From positions 1 to 64,000 of the forward strand of contig JBBSGR010000012.1 of the NCBI GenBank assembly GCA_038253945.1: DNA of 64,000 nt, given 5' to 3'. The notes beneath the pieces were generated by a model that saw only the letters and a list, made by a program, of their open reading frames with translations, did not search any database and was not told the origin of the DNA. This document shows positions 9,121 to 19,099 of the stretch, piece after piece (positions within the stretch are counted from its first letter, which is position 1; every line of letters begins with the position of its first letter). The translations under genes were made by a program, and so were the position numbers. The DNA is from JBBRYW01 sp038253945. GTDB lineage: Bacteria > Actinomycetota > Thermoleophilia > Gaiellales > Gaiellaceae.

Positions 9121-10263
9121 TCAGCGGGATAATCGCTCGTGCCCTCCTGTTTCGACAGCGCGCCGAGCCCGTAGTGCCAGAGATAAACTGTCGCGGGCGT
9201 CGTGCGCGGAGACGACCATGCGATGGCTCGGGCCACGGTGTTTAGCAATGAGGTCGCGCATCCCCTCGACGATGGCGGACCGGTAGGCGGCTTGGCGATC
9301 TGGAAACCGAACGTCGAAAGAGATGGCACCAGAATCCTCGAACACCTCAAGTGAAGGGCACAGGGGCCGGACGACGGCCTCGAGCGCCGCTACTGGTGCG
9401 TCCACTCTACCGTGCACCCGCTCAGGAATCCAGCCGTCGATCTCGACGTAGCCATGCTCGAAAAACATGATTCCGTGGGTGCGCTCCACCTTCTGCGGCC
9501 ATGCGAACTCATGATAGTAGCGGCCGATCGCACCGCTCACATATCGGACAGTCACCTGAACCGCTTCTTTCCGTGGCGCGCTGCCCCAGACTTCCTCCGG
9601 AGCGCCGGCAATCTGCCCATATGCATCGAAGAAATGGACGCCGTGCTCTACCAGGATGCCTCCGCTCTTCTCTGTATCCCACATCCAGTGATCGTCGGGC
9701 AGGACCTGTGCGAAGTTCTGGAGCGAGAAGGTCCGCAACGGTCCAAAGAGCACAGAAGCAGATAGCCGAGCAACGAACTCGAACGCGGGATGATGGCGGA
9801 GAACGTAGTCCACGCCCACGCTGCGGCCGGCGAGGCGCGCAGCGTCGAGTACCTCGTCTGCTTCGCGGAGAGAGAGGGCCAGCGGTTTCTCGCAAAACAC
9901 GCTCTTCCCGGCTTTCAGAGCCGGAACGGCGATTTCCGCGCGGAGGAGGGGTGGCGTGGCGAGGTGGATCACCTCGATCGTCGGAACGTCGAGGAGATTC
10001 CGCCAATCCGCCGTGATGGACAGCTCCGGGTGCGTCCGAGGCGCGCTCCCGGCCAGATTAGGATCCGCCACTGCCGCGACTGAAATGTCACCGGTCTGCC
10101 GGTACGCCTCCAGGCAAAACTGACCGAAGCCCCCGGCGCCCGCTACCGCCACGCACGCCGGGGGGCTGACCGGCGAAGGGTGAAGAGCGGTCGAAGGGGC
10201 ACTGTGCCCAGCTCCAGGCTGCATAGAAACCTCATCCGTTGGCCTGCTGAAAGGCTCGGTCAT
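9121..10263 (-). CDS. Gfo/Idh/MocA-family NAD(P)-dependent oxidoreductase
   Basis: 380 residues. An unusual 35-residue Pro/Ser-rich leader precedes the Rossmann fold (VAVAGAGGFGQFCLEAYR at about 38-55). The EKP motif (VFCEKPLALSLREADEVLDAA) is near residue 140, and the C-terminal sheet domain has VEHGVHFFDAYGQIAG, where the histidine pair sits in the usual catalytic position. Enzymes of this family oxidise or epimerise sugars, inositols or their derivatives. The start ATG has GAGGGAGC directly upstream. The gene lies between the transporter and the phosphorylase, so it probably acts on the imported sugar; the substrate is unknown. Confidence 0.88.
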   Translation of the reverse strand: MTEPFSRPTDEVSMQPGAGHSAPSTALHPSPVSPPACVAVAGAGGFGQFCLEAYRQTGDISVAAVADPNLAGSAPRTHPELSITADWRNLLDVPTIEVIHLATPPLLRAEIAVPALKAGKSVFCEKPLALSLREADEVLDAARLAGRSVGVDYVLRHHPAFEFVARLSASVLFGPLRTFSLQNFAQVLPDDHWMWDTEKSGGILVEHGVHFFDAYGQIAGAPEEVWGSAPRKEAVQVTVRYVSGAIGRYYHEFAWPQKVERTHGIMFFEHGYVEIDGWIPERVHGRVDAPVAALEAVVRPLCPSLEVFEDSGAISFDVRFPDRQAAYRSAIVEGMRDLIAKHRGPSHRMVVSAHDARDSLSLALRARRAVETGGHERLSR

Positions 10264-10787
10264 GCTCCCTCGGAGCCGAGACGTGGGGACTCCCCCTCGA
10301 AGCCGGGGAGCCCGTCAATGCTCGCCAAGTTAGCATAATGGGGCTCAGCGTCGTCCGCCCGCGGGGTAGCCGCGTATAGCGTGCTGGGCAGCGAGGACGA
10401 GGCTCGCGGCAGCGCTGATCCGTTGCCTGAGTGTGCCGGGGGCGCCGTTAGCTGACAGGTTCAGCGAGTTCGGGGTGACGCGGCGCGTGGTCGAAGACTG
10501 CCGCGATGCAGCCCAGCGCCGCCAGCAGCGCACGCAGCGCTTTGAGGTCGCCCACCAGAGGCAGGCCCTCGACGAGCAACGGACCCCGGGACGCTCACCC
10601 TCGGAACGGATAACAGCTCCGCCTTCACAGCCAGAGCAACGAGGCTCGCGATCAGCGCGCTCGGGGTTCACGCACCGGCGGGGCGGCTACCGACCCCGAA
10701 TCACAGGCGTTCATCGAATGCCATGAAGGGCGGCCTCCTTGCCGGGCACACTCGCCCGTCGACGCAACCGACCTCAAGGAGGCCAAG
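10264..10787. other. Gap with only decayed coding traces
   Basis: About 520 bases upstream of the dehydrogenase. The minus strand near 10450-10600 reads LLVEGLPLVGDLKALRALLAAL, which looks like real but undated coding sequence; no family is recognised and no intact frame follows. The right part is the 5' flank of the IS110 remnant. Confidence 0.35.
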
Positions 10788-11319
10788 AATGAATCGTCCT
10801 CGGAATCGATCTGAGCCGCAAGCGTCTCGAATGGCACGCAAGCGAGCGTGACGCGAGCACGGTGCGACCGGCGCGGTGGGGCCGCCGGACAGCGGCGGGG
10901 CTGGCGCGGCTGGTAGATCGATTCGCCCCGCTCGAAGTGATCGGCGTGATCGAGTCGACGACCGGCGCTCGCTTTGTCCACGACCAGCTCGAGCTCGCCG
11001 GCTGGGATGTCCGGGCTCGCTGACGCTCAGAAGGTGAAGAGAGCTGCGCCGCTCGTGTGCAATGGCGCACAAGATCGGCGCGCGGCTGCTAGCCGAGCTC
11101 GGTCGGCTCGAGCCGGTGATGGAGGTCTGGCTGCCCGGTCCGGAGGTGCATGGCGAGCGCGAGCTCGCGCGTTTCCGGTTGCGTCGGGTCAAGCACCGCA
11201 CCGCGCTCAAGACCCGCATCCACGCCTGCTCACCCAGGACGGCCTGCCCTGCACGCCAAGCGATCTCTTCGGTAAGCGCGGCAAAGATGTGGACCTTCTC
11301 GTCACGGGCGGCGCGGTGA
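10788..11319 (+). pseudogene. IS110-family transposase, N-terminal half, frameshifted
   Basis: The first frame reads VLGIDLSRKRLEWHAS, with the DEDD first Asp in the GIDLS motif, and then VIGVIESTTGARFVHDQLEL, with the IES Glu. It stops at about 11022, but the next frame continues ADAQKVKRAAPLV, and a third frame gives GARLLAELGRLEPVMEVWLPGPEV and RFRLRRVKHRTALKTRIHAC. At least two indels and loss of the C-terminal transposase_20 half make it inactive. It separates the phosphorylase from the dehydrogenase gene. Confidence 0.85.
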
Positions 11320-11558
11320 ACGGCGGCGTGGTCGCCTAGGGCAATGCGCCACATCAGACGCCTCCTATCTCCGCGTTGCCGCGCACGGCATCTGTCCGGA
11401 TGCCACCGCGCGGCCACTCGTTTTCAGATCTCTATGCGTACGCGTCTTCGGCGCAGGGCTCGCCCTCGCCTGAGTGGTACGACCCTTAGGTCGGGCGCAC
11501 TGTAGCGCACGGGACGTCGCGAGTCGTTAGCCCGTCGCTTCTGTGGCTCCGCGCAGGA

Positions 11559-12623
11559 CTATGTTCGCTCAAGACGAGCGACACCGATCTTCGCGTCAGC
11601 CATGCCGTAGAAGACATAGTGCTTACCCTCGATCGACTCGATTGCCGTCGGGAAGACCACGTTTCCCACTGTGCCAACAAGCTCATCCGGTGTCTCGGGC
11701 ACGAGGAGCGGCTCTGGCGTGCGCGCGATGACCTGCGACGGATCGGCTGCGCTAAGGATCAGCGCTCCTGCCGAGTAGAACACGTCGGTTTGCGGCACGA
11801 ACGGGTCGTCGGCAATCTTGCCCGCAACGCCGTGGTGGATCAGGAGCCAGCCCTCGTCCACTCTGATCGGCGGTGGTCCTCCCCCTACTTTGAGGCTCTC
11901 CCACTCGAACTGGGAGCCGGCCACGAAGCGGTGTCCTCTCGGGCGAGTGAGCGCCGAGATGTCCGCCCGCACATCCTCCTCCGGAATGTATGAGATCCAA
12001 ATGCTTGCACGAGAATCGGTCGTGCCAGCCGGAAGGGGCGCAACCTCGTCTGCGTGTGTGAACCCAAACTCCCACATCGGACGATGGATCACCGCGTAAC
12101 TCGGTCGACCGTCTGGATCCGGTACAGCTTCCGGGAAGAACACGACGTCCTTGTTCGGATAGAGATTCAGGTCGATCTCAAGGGCGTCGTCGTACTCGAA
12201 CTGGAACGGTCCCAGCCTCGCCCAATTCTCCAGATCGTGCGAGATCGCGACCGCGGGTCGGGGTCCGAACGGTCCGAATGCGACGTAGGTCATGACGTGG
12301 ACGTTGAGGGAAGGCATCCAGGTGATGCGGGGGTCTTCGACGCCCCCGTGCTGAAGGCCGTGCTCCCAAGGGCGAACAGGTTCCAGAACTATGCCCTGCC
12401 GCTCCACCCGGGTTGGTACCCCATCAACCAAGACCACGCGCGCCTTTCCCACGCGTGAGACGTTCCCCTCGGCGACCATCCGCGGGTATAGATAGAGTTC
12501 ACCGTCGGTTCCCCACGCCGTTGCTGGATTCAGCACGCCTTCCACTTCGTACGGGACACTCGGGTCGCCCGACATGATGATTCTGAGGCGCGTGAGCCTG
12601 TATGGGACGTTTGGCAGGTGCAT
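11559..12623 (-). CDS. GH130-family glycoside phosphorylase (mannoside phosphorylase-like)
   Basis: 354 residues, the usual GH130 length, with a five-bladed propeller pattern. The motif HGGVEDPRITWMP carries the Asp used as general acid in GH130 enzymes. Further family features are FGPFGPRPAVAISHDLENW, NKDVVFFPEA, YAVIHRPMW and LIHHGVAGK. GH130 enzymes phosphorolyse beta-mannosides to mannose-1-phosphate; exact linkage cannot be read from sequence. No signal peptide, so it acts in the cytoplasm on imported oligosaccharide. ATG at 12623 is used; an internal ATG at residue 17 is an alternative start. Confidence 0.85.
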   Translation of the reverse strand: MHLPNVPYRLTRLRIIMSGDPSVPYEVEGVLNPATAWGTDGELYLYPRMVAEGNVSRVGKARVVLVDGVPTRVERQGIVLEPVRPWEHGLQHGGVEDPRITWMPSLNVHVMTYVAFGPFGPRPAVAISHDLENWARLGPFQFEYDDALEIDLNLYPNKDVVFFPEAVPDPDGRPSYAVIHRPMWEFGFTHADEVAPLPAGTTDSRASIWISYIPEEDVRADISALTRPRGHRFVAGSQFEWESLKVGGGPPPIRVDEGWLLIHHGVAGKIADDPFVPQTDVFYSAGALILSAADPSQVIARTPEPLLVPETPDELVGTVGNVVFPTAIESIEGKHYVFYGMADAKIGVARLERT

Positions 12624-12716
12624 AGGACGCGACTGGGCGCTAGAAGAAGTTCGTTGACGTTCTGTTGAGCGGTCGAAAGTACCAGGGTTTGTCGGCGTTC
12701 TGATGCGCTGTCGTCG

Positions 12717-14318
12717 TCATCGCCTGGCGGCCGCGATCACCAGGATCGTCGATCCAGGCGGGATCGTCACCGTCTCCGTTCCGGAGACGTTCTGCAACAG
12801 CACCCGGTCCGTGACTTCGTCATAGAGATCCGATGCGCCGGTCAGCGTCACCTCTACTCCGACGGGGCCGGACGTCGGGTTGTAGTAGAGGTAGGTCGGA
12901 TACGACGATGTCGCGTAAAAGTCGAGTGCGTTCAGGTCTGTCCGCAGGACGTTGGGGACGTTCGTGGAACTGACCGAGCCGCCGAGGAACCCAACCCAGC
13001 TCCCACCATAGAGACCGAGGTCGGTGGTGACTTCGGAGTTCAGCCCCCACTGCTGCCCGTAGGCGGAGGGGTCGCCCGTCGCGTTCGGCGTGTGGCCGTT
13101 CTCCGTCGCGCGGAGCCCCTCATACGGAATGACGTGCGCCGGGTCGTTGATGTAGCTGGCTCCGTACCACTGATTCCCGGCCGGCATCTGGTCCGGGTAG
13201 TAGAAGCGGGCTGCATTGTGGATGTTCGACATCCACCGGCCAACAGTGTCCGCGAACCTCGGGTCGTACTTCGCAGCAGCCGCAAAGAGCGGGGCGGAAA
13301 AGGTGTTCATCGCAAAGGCGTAGCCACCGCCGTCAGTTTGACTGCCGATGAGGCCGTAGGCGTCGTAGCTCCCCCAGCGCTGAAGCATCGTGCCCCACCC
13401 GGGGCGTACGGCCGATCCACCGAGGATCCAGTCGAAGTACTTGCGTACGTCGTAGTCGGTGCCGAATTGCGCATTCATTCTCGCCGCGAGGTATGGCGCC
13501 ATCTGAGGGAGGATCTCGTAGAAGAGACTCGAGTTTGAGCGCTCGAGGTAGTCCATCGACCACTTCGCCGCCTGGAGGTACTTCGTGTCACCGAACTTGG
13601 CATAGGCCCACAGCTCGATCGCGGCCGTGCCGGCTGCCCCGTCGCCACCCTCGTTTCGGTTGCCGGCGTTCTTCGCCCTCGTCGAGAAGTTGAATCCCTG
13701 CCCGTCAAAGTTCGCACTCGCGCCGCCGAGAGCGACAACCTGATCGCAGAACCTGTCGGCGATGCTCCGCAGCATTTCTGTCATGTTCGTCGCATTCGGG
13801 TACTGAGCGCCGAGCATGTAGTAGAGGACGTTCGCTGCGGTCGTATACCAATAGCTGTGACCGCCATGGAGGTCGGCCTGGCCTGCCAGGGAGGTTTGGA
13901 CGGTGGGTTGGTGATGTGCGATCCCGAGGCTGGGCCAGTAGAACGTGCGCAGCATGTCGACGTAGTTGATGCCGTCCTGGTTCGACTTGTCGATGCCTAC
14001 CAGGGTCGCTCCAACGACGGATGCGATCTGTCCAACCGCTTCCTGCGTGCCGTCCGCGTCGAGCCGGCTATCGCCGTAATAGGACGGCATCTTGTAGGTG
14101 TCATCACGCATGTTGTAGTGCGTGTGATCCCACGCGATCGTTGGAAACCGGCCTGGCCGCGACCAGTTGTAGACGAACGAGTCGTAATCGATCGCTCGCT
14201 GGCGCCAGTCGAACGATGCGCTTGGACTCGGCGCGCCCGGGAACGATGCAACCGCAGGCACAGTGGTCTGAGCCAGCGGGTGCGCTGCCGTGAGGCGCGT
14301 GAGGATCTTGCGGGACAT
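12717..14318 (-). CDS. Large protein of unknown family, probable alpha/alpha-toroid
   Basis: 533 residues, ATG preceded by AAGGAGATGG. The N-terminus (LTRLTAAHPLAQTTVPAVASFPGAP) is only mildly hydrophobic, so export is uncertain. The body is rich in aromatic helices: IAWDHTHYNM, HGGHSYWYTTAANVLYYMLG, AGTAAIELWAYAKFGDTKYLQAAKWSMDYL. The last 90 residues look like a beta domain (PTYLYYNPTSGPVGVEVTL). This is the layout of glycoside hydrolases and lyases with a catalytic barrel and a C-terminal sheet domain, but I do not recognise the family. It lies between the ATPase and the phosphorylase in the same direction, so a role in glycan breakdown is likely. Confidence 0.6.
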   Translation of the reverse strand: MSRKILTRLTAAHPLAQTTVPAVASFPGAPSPSASFDWRQRAIDYDSFVYNWSRPGRFPTIAWDHTHYNMRDDTYKMPSYYGDSRLDADGTQEAVGQIASVVGATLVGIDKSNQDGINYVDMLRTFYWPSLGIAHHQPTVQTSLAGQADLHGGHSYWYTTAANVLYYMLGAQYPNATNMTEMLRSIADRFCDQVVALGGASANFDGQGFNFSTRAKNAGNRNEGGDGAAGTAAIELWAYAKFGDTKYLQAAKWSMDYLERSNSSLFYEILPQMAPYLAARMNAQFGTDYDVRKYFDWILGGSAVRPGWGTMLQRWGSYDAYGLIGSQTDGGGYAFAMNTFSAPLFAAAAKYDPRFADTVGRWMSNIHNAARFYYPDQMPAGNQWYGASYINDPAHVIPYEGLRATENGHTPNATGDPSAYGQQWGLNSEVTTDLGLYGGSWVGFLGGSVSSTNVPNVLRTDLNALDFYATSSYPTYLYYNPTSGPVGVEVTLTGASDLYDEVTDRVLLQNVSGTETVTIPPGSTILVIAAARR

Positions 14319-14468
14319 CGAACCATCTCCTTGGGTATCGGCGAACGTCGACGTGTCAGCGAAACGGTCCGAGACCTCTGCACCACGGCAGCAACTTCCC
14401 GTGGCCGAAGACGTGTCTGACCTCGGACGACGAACTCGGAATCGGCGAGCCGCTCGTGCGGCGACTCC

Positions 14469-15557
14469 CTACTTCACCCGAGAACCGGTGGCCGGATCAA
14501 AGATGAGCTCGGTGCCCTGGGCGACGTCGAGGCCAAGAACATCTCCGACGGCCGGCGAAATGTGGCTGCTGTTACGCACGACGAACGGCTTGCTGTTCGG
14601 GTCGTCTCCAGGGAGCTGTCCGTAGACATACGCGTCGGCGCCGAGCTCCTCCACGAGGGTCACTTGCAGCCGGAGGGGACCATCGAGGCTACTCGTGAAG
14701 GCTTCAGGCCGGAGACCGAGTGTCACGGTCTCGAGACCGGCTCGGTGTGCCGCATCAAGCGTTTCTTGGTGCAGCGGTATCACGACATCGCCGAGGAGGG
14801 CGCCACCTGGAACGAGACGTGCCGCGCGGAGGTTCATCGCCGGCGAGCCGATGAAACCGGCAACGAACTCGTTCACCGGAGAGTCATAGAGGTTGCGCGG
14901 CGTGTCCACCTGTTGCAAGAGCCCGTCCCGGAGCACCGCGACACGATCTCCCATCGTCAGCGCCTCGACCTGGTCGTGTGTGACGTAGATCGTGGTTGTG
15001 CCGAGTCGCGCTTGCAGGGCGGCGATGTTCGCACGCGTCTCGACACGCAGCTTGGCGTCAAGGTTCGACAGCGGCTCATCCATGAGGAAGACACTCGGCT
15101 CTCGCACGACGGCCCTGCCCATTGCTACGCGCTGCCTCTGGCCCCCCGAGAGCGCGCCGGGTCTGCGGCCGAGGTACTCCTCGAGGTCGAGCATCGCTGC
15201 GGCCTCGTGCACCCTCGCCTGCCGCTCCTTCTTCTCTACGCCCCTCAGCTTCAGGGCAAAGCCCATGTTTTCTGCAACTGACATGTGGGGGTACAGCGCG
15301 TAGTTCTGGAAAACCATGGCGATGTCCCGGTCCCTCGGAGCCTTGTCTGAGACGTCCTCGCCGCCGATTTGCACCGTTCCACCGCTGACCGGCTCGAGCC
15401 CGGCGAGCATGCGCAGGGCCGTTGACTTGCCAGAGCCCGAAGGGCCGACGAGCACCATGAACTCGCCGTCAGCGATCTCGAGGTTGAGTTCGTTGACGGC
15501 CGGGACAGGGTTGTTCGCATAGATGCAGGTTGCGTTGACGTAGCTCACCTGGGCCAT
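14469..15557 (-). CDS. Sugar ABC transporter ATPase, MalK/UgpC/MsmK type
   Basis: About 362 residues. Walker A GPSGSGKST, Q-loop FQNYALYPHM, signature ALSGGQRQRVAMGRAVVREP, Walker B FLMDEPLSNLDAKLR and the switch histidine in YVTHDQVEAL are all intact. A C-terminal OB-fold regulatory region (MNLRAARLV, LGLRPEAF) marks the MalK subgroup that serves oligosaccharide importers. ATG at 15557 has AAAGGATG upstream and gives the usual family N-terminus MAQVSYVNAT; an upstream in-frame ATG would add 26 unlikely residues. It probably energises the permease pair encoded 8 kb away. Confidence 0.93.
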   Translation of the reverse strand: MAQVSYVNATCIYANNPVPAVNELNLEIADGEFMVLVGPSGSGKSTALRMLAGLEPVSGGTVQIGGEDVSDKAPRDRDIAMVFQNYALYPHMSVAENMGFALKLRGVEKKERQARVHEAAAMLDLEEYLGRRPGALSGGQRQRVAMGRAVVREPSVFLMDEPLSNLDAKLRVETRANIAALQARLGTTTIYVTHDQVEALTMGDRVAVLRDGLLQQVDTPRNLYDSPVNEFVAGFIGSPAMNLRAARLVPGGALLGDVVIPLHQETLDAAHRAGLETVTLGLRPEAFTSSLDGPLRLQVTLVEELGADAYVYGQLPGDDPNSKPFVVRNSSHISPAVGDVLGLDVAQGTELIFDPATGSRVK

Positions 15558-15631
15558 CGCGCATCCTTTCGATTCGGCGAAGAACTCATCGTTTCTCTCA
15601 GCGACTGGCCGCGATTCCCCCGTCATCGACT

Positions 15632-15869
15632 TCAAGCCGCGATCGTCAACTCAAGCGAGTCGCCGTCGGTGCGGTCTGGCAGCTCGGGCGGCGAACCGAA
15701 CCGGGCCGCGAGCAGCTCTCGGAGCGCGTCAATCACGTTTTCGCGCGCCTCCTCGTCGGGTTGCGCCCTGGCTGATCGCACCCCGGACCCGGGGGATGCG
15801 TGCGACCACCCAGCCGCCGCCGTCGCCTGCGTCTTCGTAGACGATCGTCCGTCGCAGCAGCTCGCTCAT
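15632..15869 (-). pseudogene. HicB-like antitoxin, single frameshift
   Basis: Reads MSELLRRTIVYEDAGDGGGWVVARIPRVRGAISQG, then shifts frame near 15760 and continues DEEARENVIDALRELLAARFG to a normal stop. This is the partial RNase-H fold of HicB-family antitoxins. No HicA-like mRNA interferase is seen on either side. It is an orphan and broken, unless the indel is a sequence error. Confidence 0.7.
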
Positions 15870-16618
15870 CGCATCCGCCACCGTACCTTCGGCGGGGCCG
15901 GTTTGGTAGCCGGCAAACGTCTGTCTCGGCGCGACCTTGCTTCCCGCGCAGTCGTCGTCCGTCAAATCGGCCTGATCCCACCTCACGCGGACACGGCTCG
16001 CGACGACCCCCTGCGCAAGTCGCGGCGGGGGCGCAGAGTCGCTGTTGCCGACCGGATTATGAGAAGGAGCCCGCGCCTTTGGGCTCCATTGGGACTCTTG
16101 GACGAAAGCAGTCTCGTTGCTCGATTTATCACTCTCAAATCGTCTCTGTCTTGGGCCAGATCGCGGCCGACGGGTAACACAGCTGGTCACACGCCATCCG
16201 CGCGATCTTGTCGGGTAACGTTTCGTTTGTCGCTCCATGCCGTGGCGATGGCTATCCACGTCGCGGCTCCGGCTAGTTACACGCGCGCAAGAGCATCGAG
16301 ATCTGCGGCGGTCACGACCTCGAGGTCGCGGTCTCGCCACTCCTGGACGAGGTCAGCCGGGCAACGAGCTGCTCGAATGCGCACTGAAGGCCTGCGACCA
16401 CGCCCTGCTCCTCGGCGAGCTGCGCCTCGTCCTCGGAGTCCGTCACTTCCCACTCCTCCACGCGGAGACAGCGGATGCCTGAGCGGGGATCCAGCGCCTT
16501 TTCGACGTCCGGAATTATGACATCCCCAGGGCGCGGAGGTCCTAGGTCCCCCGTTCGAGAGAATGGGCCGAGCAGGCAGGACAGGCCGCCGAGCCTGCCT
16601 GCCTCCCTAGTACCCGAT
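15870..16618. other. Gap with weak traces of a small decayed gene
   Basis: The minus strand between 16277 and about 16450 reads VTDSEDEAQLAEEQGVVAG and, after a frameshift, DLVQEWRDRDLEVVTAADL to a stop. This looks like a former small acidic protein, but no family is recognised. The rest contains only overlapping non-coding frames. Confidence 0.35.
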
Positions 16619-17107
16619 TCAGCAACCGACGCAGTCGTTCGGGACGTTGGCGCTCAGGATGCTTTCATCGAGCGTTACCGCCCCGCCGGCGTTGTAGATG
16701 CCCCCTCCGTTGGTGCCTGCGACGTTGGCGAGTACGGCGCTCTCCTTGAGTGCGAGCGCGCCACCGGCCGCGTTGTAGACACCGCCGCCAAAGGCGGTCG
16801 CGGTGTTCCCGCTCACAGTGCTCTCCTTGAGCGTCACTGTGCTCGGACCGCGCAACGATCCGGGGCCGCCGTTGGAGATTCCACCGCCGCTGCTCCCGGA
16901 GCCGGTGAGTTGGTTTCCGGTGACCGAGCTTTCGTTGAGGGTCAGCGTTCCGCCGGTGGTTGCGATGCCGCCGCCGCCGATGTCTGTAGCGGTGGCGGTG
17001 TTGCCGGTGACGCTGCTCTCGTTCAGCGTCAGCGTGCCGCCGTCGTTGTGAATGCCGCCGCCGTGCATCAGTTTCCAAGAGGAACGAAGGAGCGCGCCCG
17101 CGCGCAA
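16619..17107 (-). pseudogene. C-terminal fragment of a right-handed beta-helix repeat protein
   Basis: 162 codons of Gly/Asn/Thr-rich repeats of about 27-31 residues with the pattern GGGI-N-GGTLTLNESSVTGNTA, repeated five times and ending NDCVGC. This is the parallel beta-helix (polymorphic outer-membrane-like) repeat of exported adhesins. There is no signal peptide and the first residues do not fit, so it is probably the 3' end of a longer secreted protein. Confidence 0.6.
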
Positions 17108-17875
17108 GACGCAGGCATGGGTTAAGGCAGCCCCGCTTCCGTTGCGGCGCGGGTGCCCGTCGCCGGCGCAGGCGGATGCGTTACGCAGCAGGAAGGCGCA
17201 AGGCTGCCGAGGGTCACCGAGGATTCATCCGCTGTACGCCGGCCGGCGTCGCCGAGCTCCTCGAGGTCGAGCTCCTCGAGGCGCTGGAGGCCGAGCTCGC
17301 CGGCGTCCTCGAGGCGCGAGGGACGCCCGCCTCGAGCTCACCATTCGCTCACCTCGCAGCTCGCAATCCCTTTGTTCATGTGGGATTGCGCAGCGGCCTC
17401 CTTCTAGGCCCGGAAGGCGGTCGCAGGGCCCGTCGATGAGCACCTCCGCCTGGGCTCCATCGCGATGAACCCTTCTCAAGAGCGAGGGACACGTGAGCTC
17501 CTAGGGTTTGGGTTGGCGCGTGTGTTGTCTCGATTGCCTACAAACGATGGAGCCTTACCTGTAGTGAGGCCCCGCGCACGCGGGCGTGGGTTGACAGGGA
17601 CGTGTGCGCGGCTCAGCGCATCGGCCTCTCCTCCGGGAAACCACGAGGGGCGGTCTTGATGCGCGCCGGGCGCCCAGCCTTACCGAGGTGCACGGACAGA
17701 CGTCCGGCGACAAGATGATCGATGGGGGGTGATCCCCGCAAGAGGGTGCTTGCGGCCGCTCGGTCTTTAGAGGCCGTCCAGGCCGTCGTGGCCCTGGCGG
17801 CAGGCTCCGTGCGGGAGCGGGCCGCAAAGGATCTGCGTGATGACGGGCAGGCGCGCGTGGGTGTTGGCGTGATGG
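17108..17875. other. Gap, no gene recognised
   Basis: About 770 bases. The plus strand near 17240-17330 encodes a Leu/Glu-rich run (ELLEVELLEALEAELAGVLE) without a recognisable family, followed by scrambled sequence. No promoter, RNA gene or intact frame is evident. Confidence 0.35.
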
Positions 17876-18545
17876 TTAGGCGGCAGCAGCGATCGCCTCC
17901 TCGGCCTGCGGCGAGTGCCTCGTCGCCAAGCTCGCGCAGGATGTGGTAGGCGCGGCGGCAGAGCTTGCGCGCGACCGAGAGGCAGGCGCGGTTGTGGTCG
18001 ATCCGTTCTGCGACCTGCAGGTAGTAGCCGTGGTCGGGTGAGCCGGCGCGGGTGGCCGACAGCGCCGCCTCGAACAGCGCCCAGCGCAAGAGCTCCGGCC
18101 CCTCGTGCGAGAGGTGGCCGGGCGCACGCTTGTCGTTGGACTGGTAGACGGTGACGTCGAGGCCGGAGTGGCGGACGGCGTCGTCGGAGCGTCCGAAGCG
18201 GCGGGCGTCGCCGAGCTCGGCCAGGATCGCGGTCGCGCTCACCGGCCCGACCCCGTACAGGCGCGCCATCAGCGCGCGGCAGCCGGGCTGGCGGCGGGCG
18301 AACGAGCGCAGTTCCCGGTCGAGCGGCGCCAGCTCGCGGTCGATCGTCTCGATCATCCGCAGCGCCAGCGCGACCAGCTCGCGGCCGGCCGGGGAAAGCT
18401 CCGCGGTGGCGAGCGCCTCCCGGCCGGCGCGGGTGCGCAGCCTCAATCCGGCCGGCACCCCCTGGTGGAACAGTTGCGCCTGCAGCCGCTGCTGCCAGGC
18501 AGTGCGCTGATCGATCGCCGAAAGCGCCGGGGTCTTCACCGAGGG
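17876..18545 (-). pseudogene. IS110-family transposase, C-terminal half only
   Basis: Contains the transposase_20 region: ALRMIETIDRELAPLDREL, LYGVGPVSATAILAELGD, RFGRSDDAVRHSGLDVTVYQS, GHLSHEGPELLRWALFEAA and a conserved tail. The DEDD catalytic half is absent; at its 5' side the frame runs directly into an ImmA/IrrE fragment. The tail shifts frame near 17890 and then stops as AEEAIAAAA. It is complementary to the N-terminal IS110 remnant at 10.8 kb, but the two are not parts of one copy. Confidence 0.85.
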
Positions 18546-18760
18546 ATCTGACCGCCGCCTCCGGCATGAGCAGCTCCGCCGCAAAAACATTCGCCTCGCG
18601 CTCAAGCGCCTTCGCCGCCGGGTCGACGCCAACGTCCTCAGCGCGACAATAGATCGGCGCGGTATGCCCCTCGAGACACTGGCAAACCCAGTGGCCGAGC
18701 TCGTGTGCACTGCCGCCGCGTTTCCGGCTCGTTCGGGTTCACCAGGATCAGACGCTCCGC
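18546..18760 (-). pseudogene. ImmA/IrrE-type metallopeptidase fragment
   Basis: One frame reads GSAHELGHWVCQCLEG, with the zinc-binding HExxH motif, then ALEREANVFAAELLMPEAAVR, the second family motif holding the third zinc ligand. Upstream coding (LILVNPNEPE) is in another frame. These peptidases cleave repressors in phages, ICEs and stress circuits. This copy lacks its ends and is fused to the IS110 fragment. Confidence 0.7.
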
Positions 18761-19099
18761 CGGTAGCACGCCTGGGAACGACCGGCGCAGCTAAGCGGCG
18801 TCGGGCTCGGCTTCTGACATCGCGATGTGCGCGGGCTTGCCGGACATCGTGCCGACGCGGGTCGCCCTGAACTCCCTCAGAGAGATAGGGAACATCAGCG
18901 GCGAAGGATGGAGCGTGACGGAGTAGCGCCGGGACGAGGGCATGAGCGCGACGATCATCGCTGGCAGCGCGAGCAGCGTCTGATCGGGCTGCGGCGAGAT
19001 GACCCGGGATTCGGCTGCGGGCCTCCAATGGCCTTCGCGTCTTTCTTGCCGGTTATCCGCAGCGGCTACCAGCTCTTGACGGAGCTCGCGGGCTGAGCG
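18761..19099. other. Gap, no gene recognised
   Basis: About 340 bases between the metallopeptidase and ATP-grasp fragments. The minus strand carries an open frame (SVTLHPSPLMFPISLREFRATRVG) but it matches no family I know. Confidence 0.3.

Noticed and set aside
17613..19028. A 471-codon minus-strand frame that looks like one large gene
   Set aside because: Only the middle matches IS110; the ends are antisense or out-of-frame sequence of other remnants.
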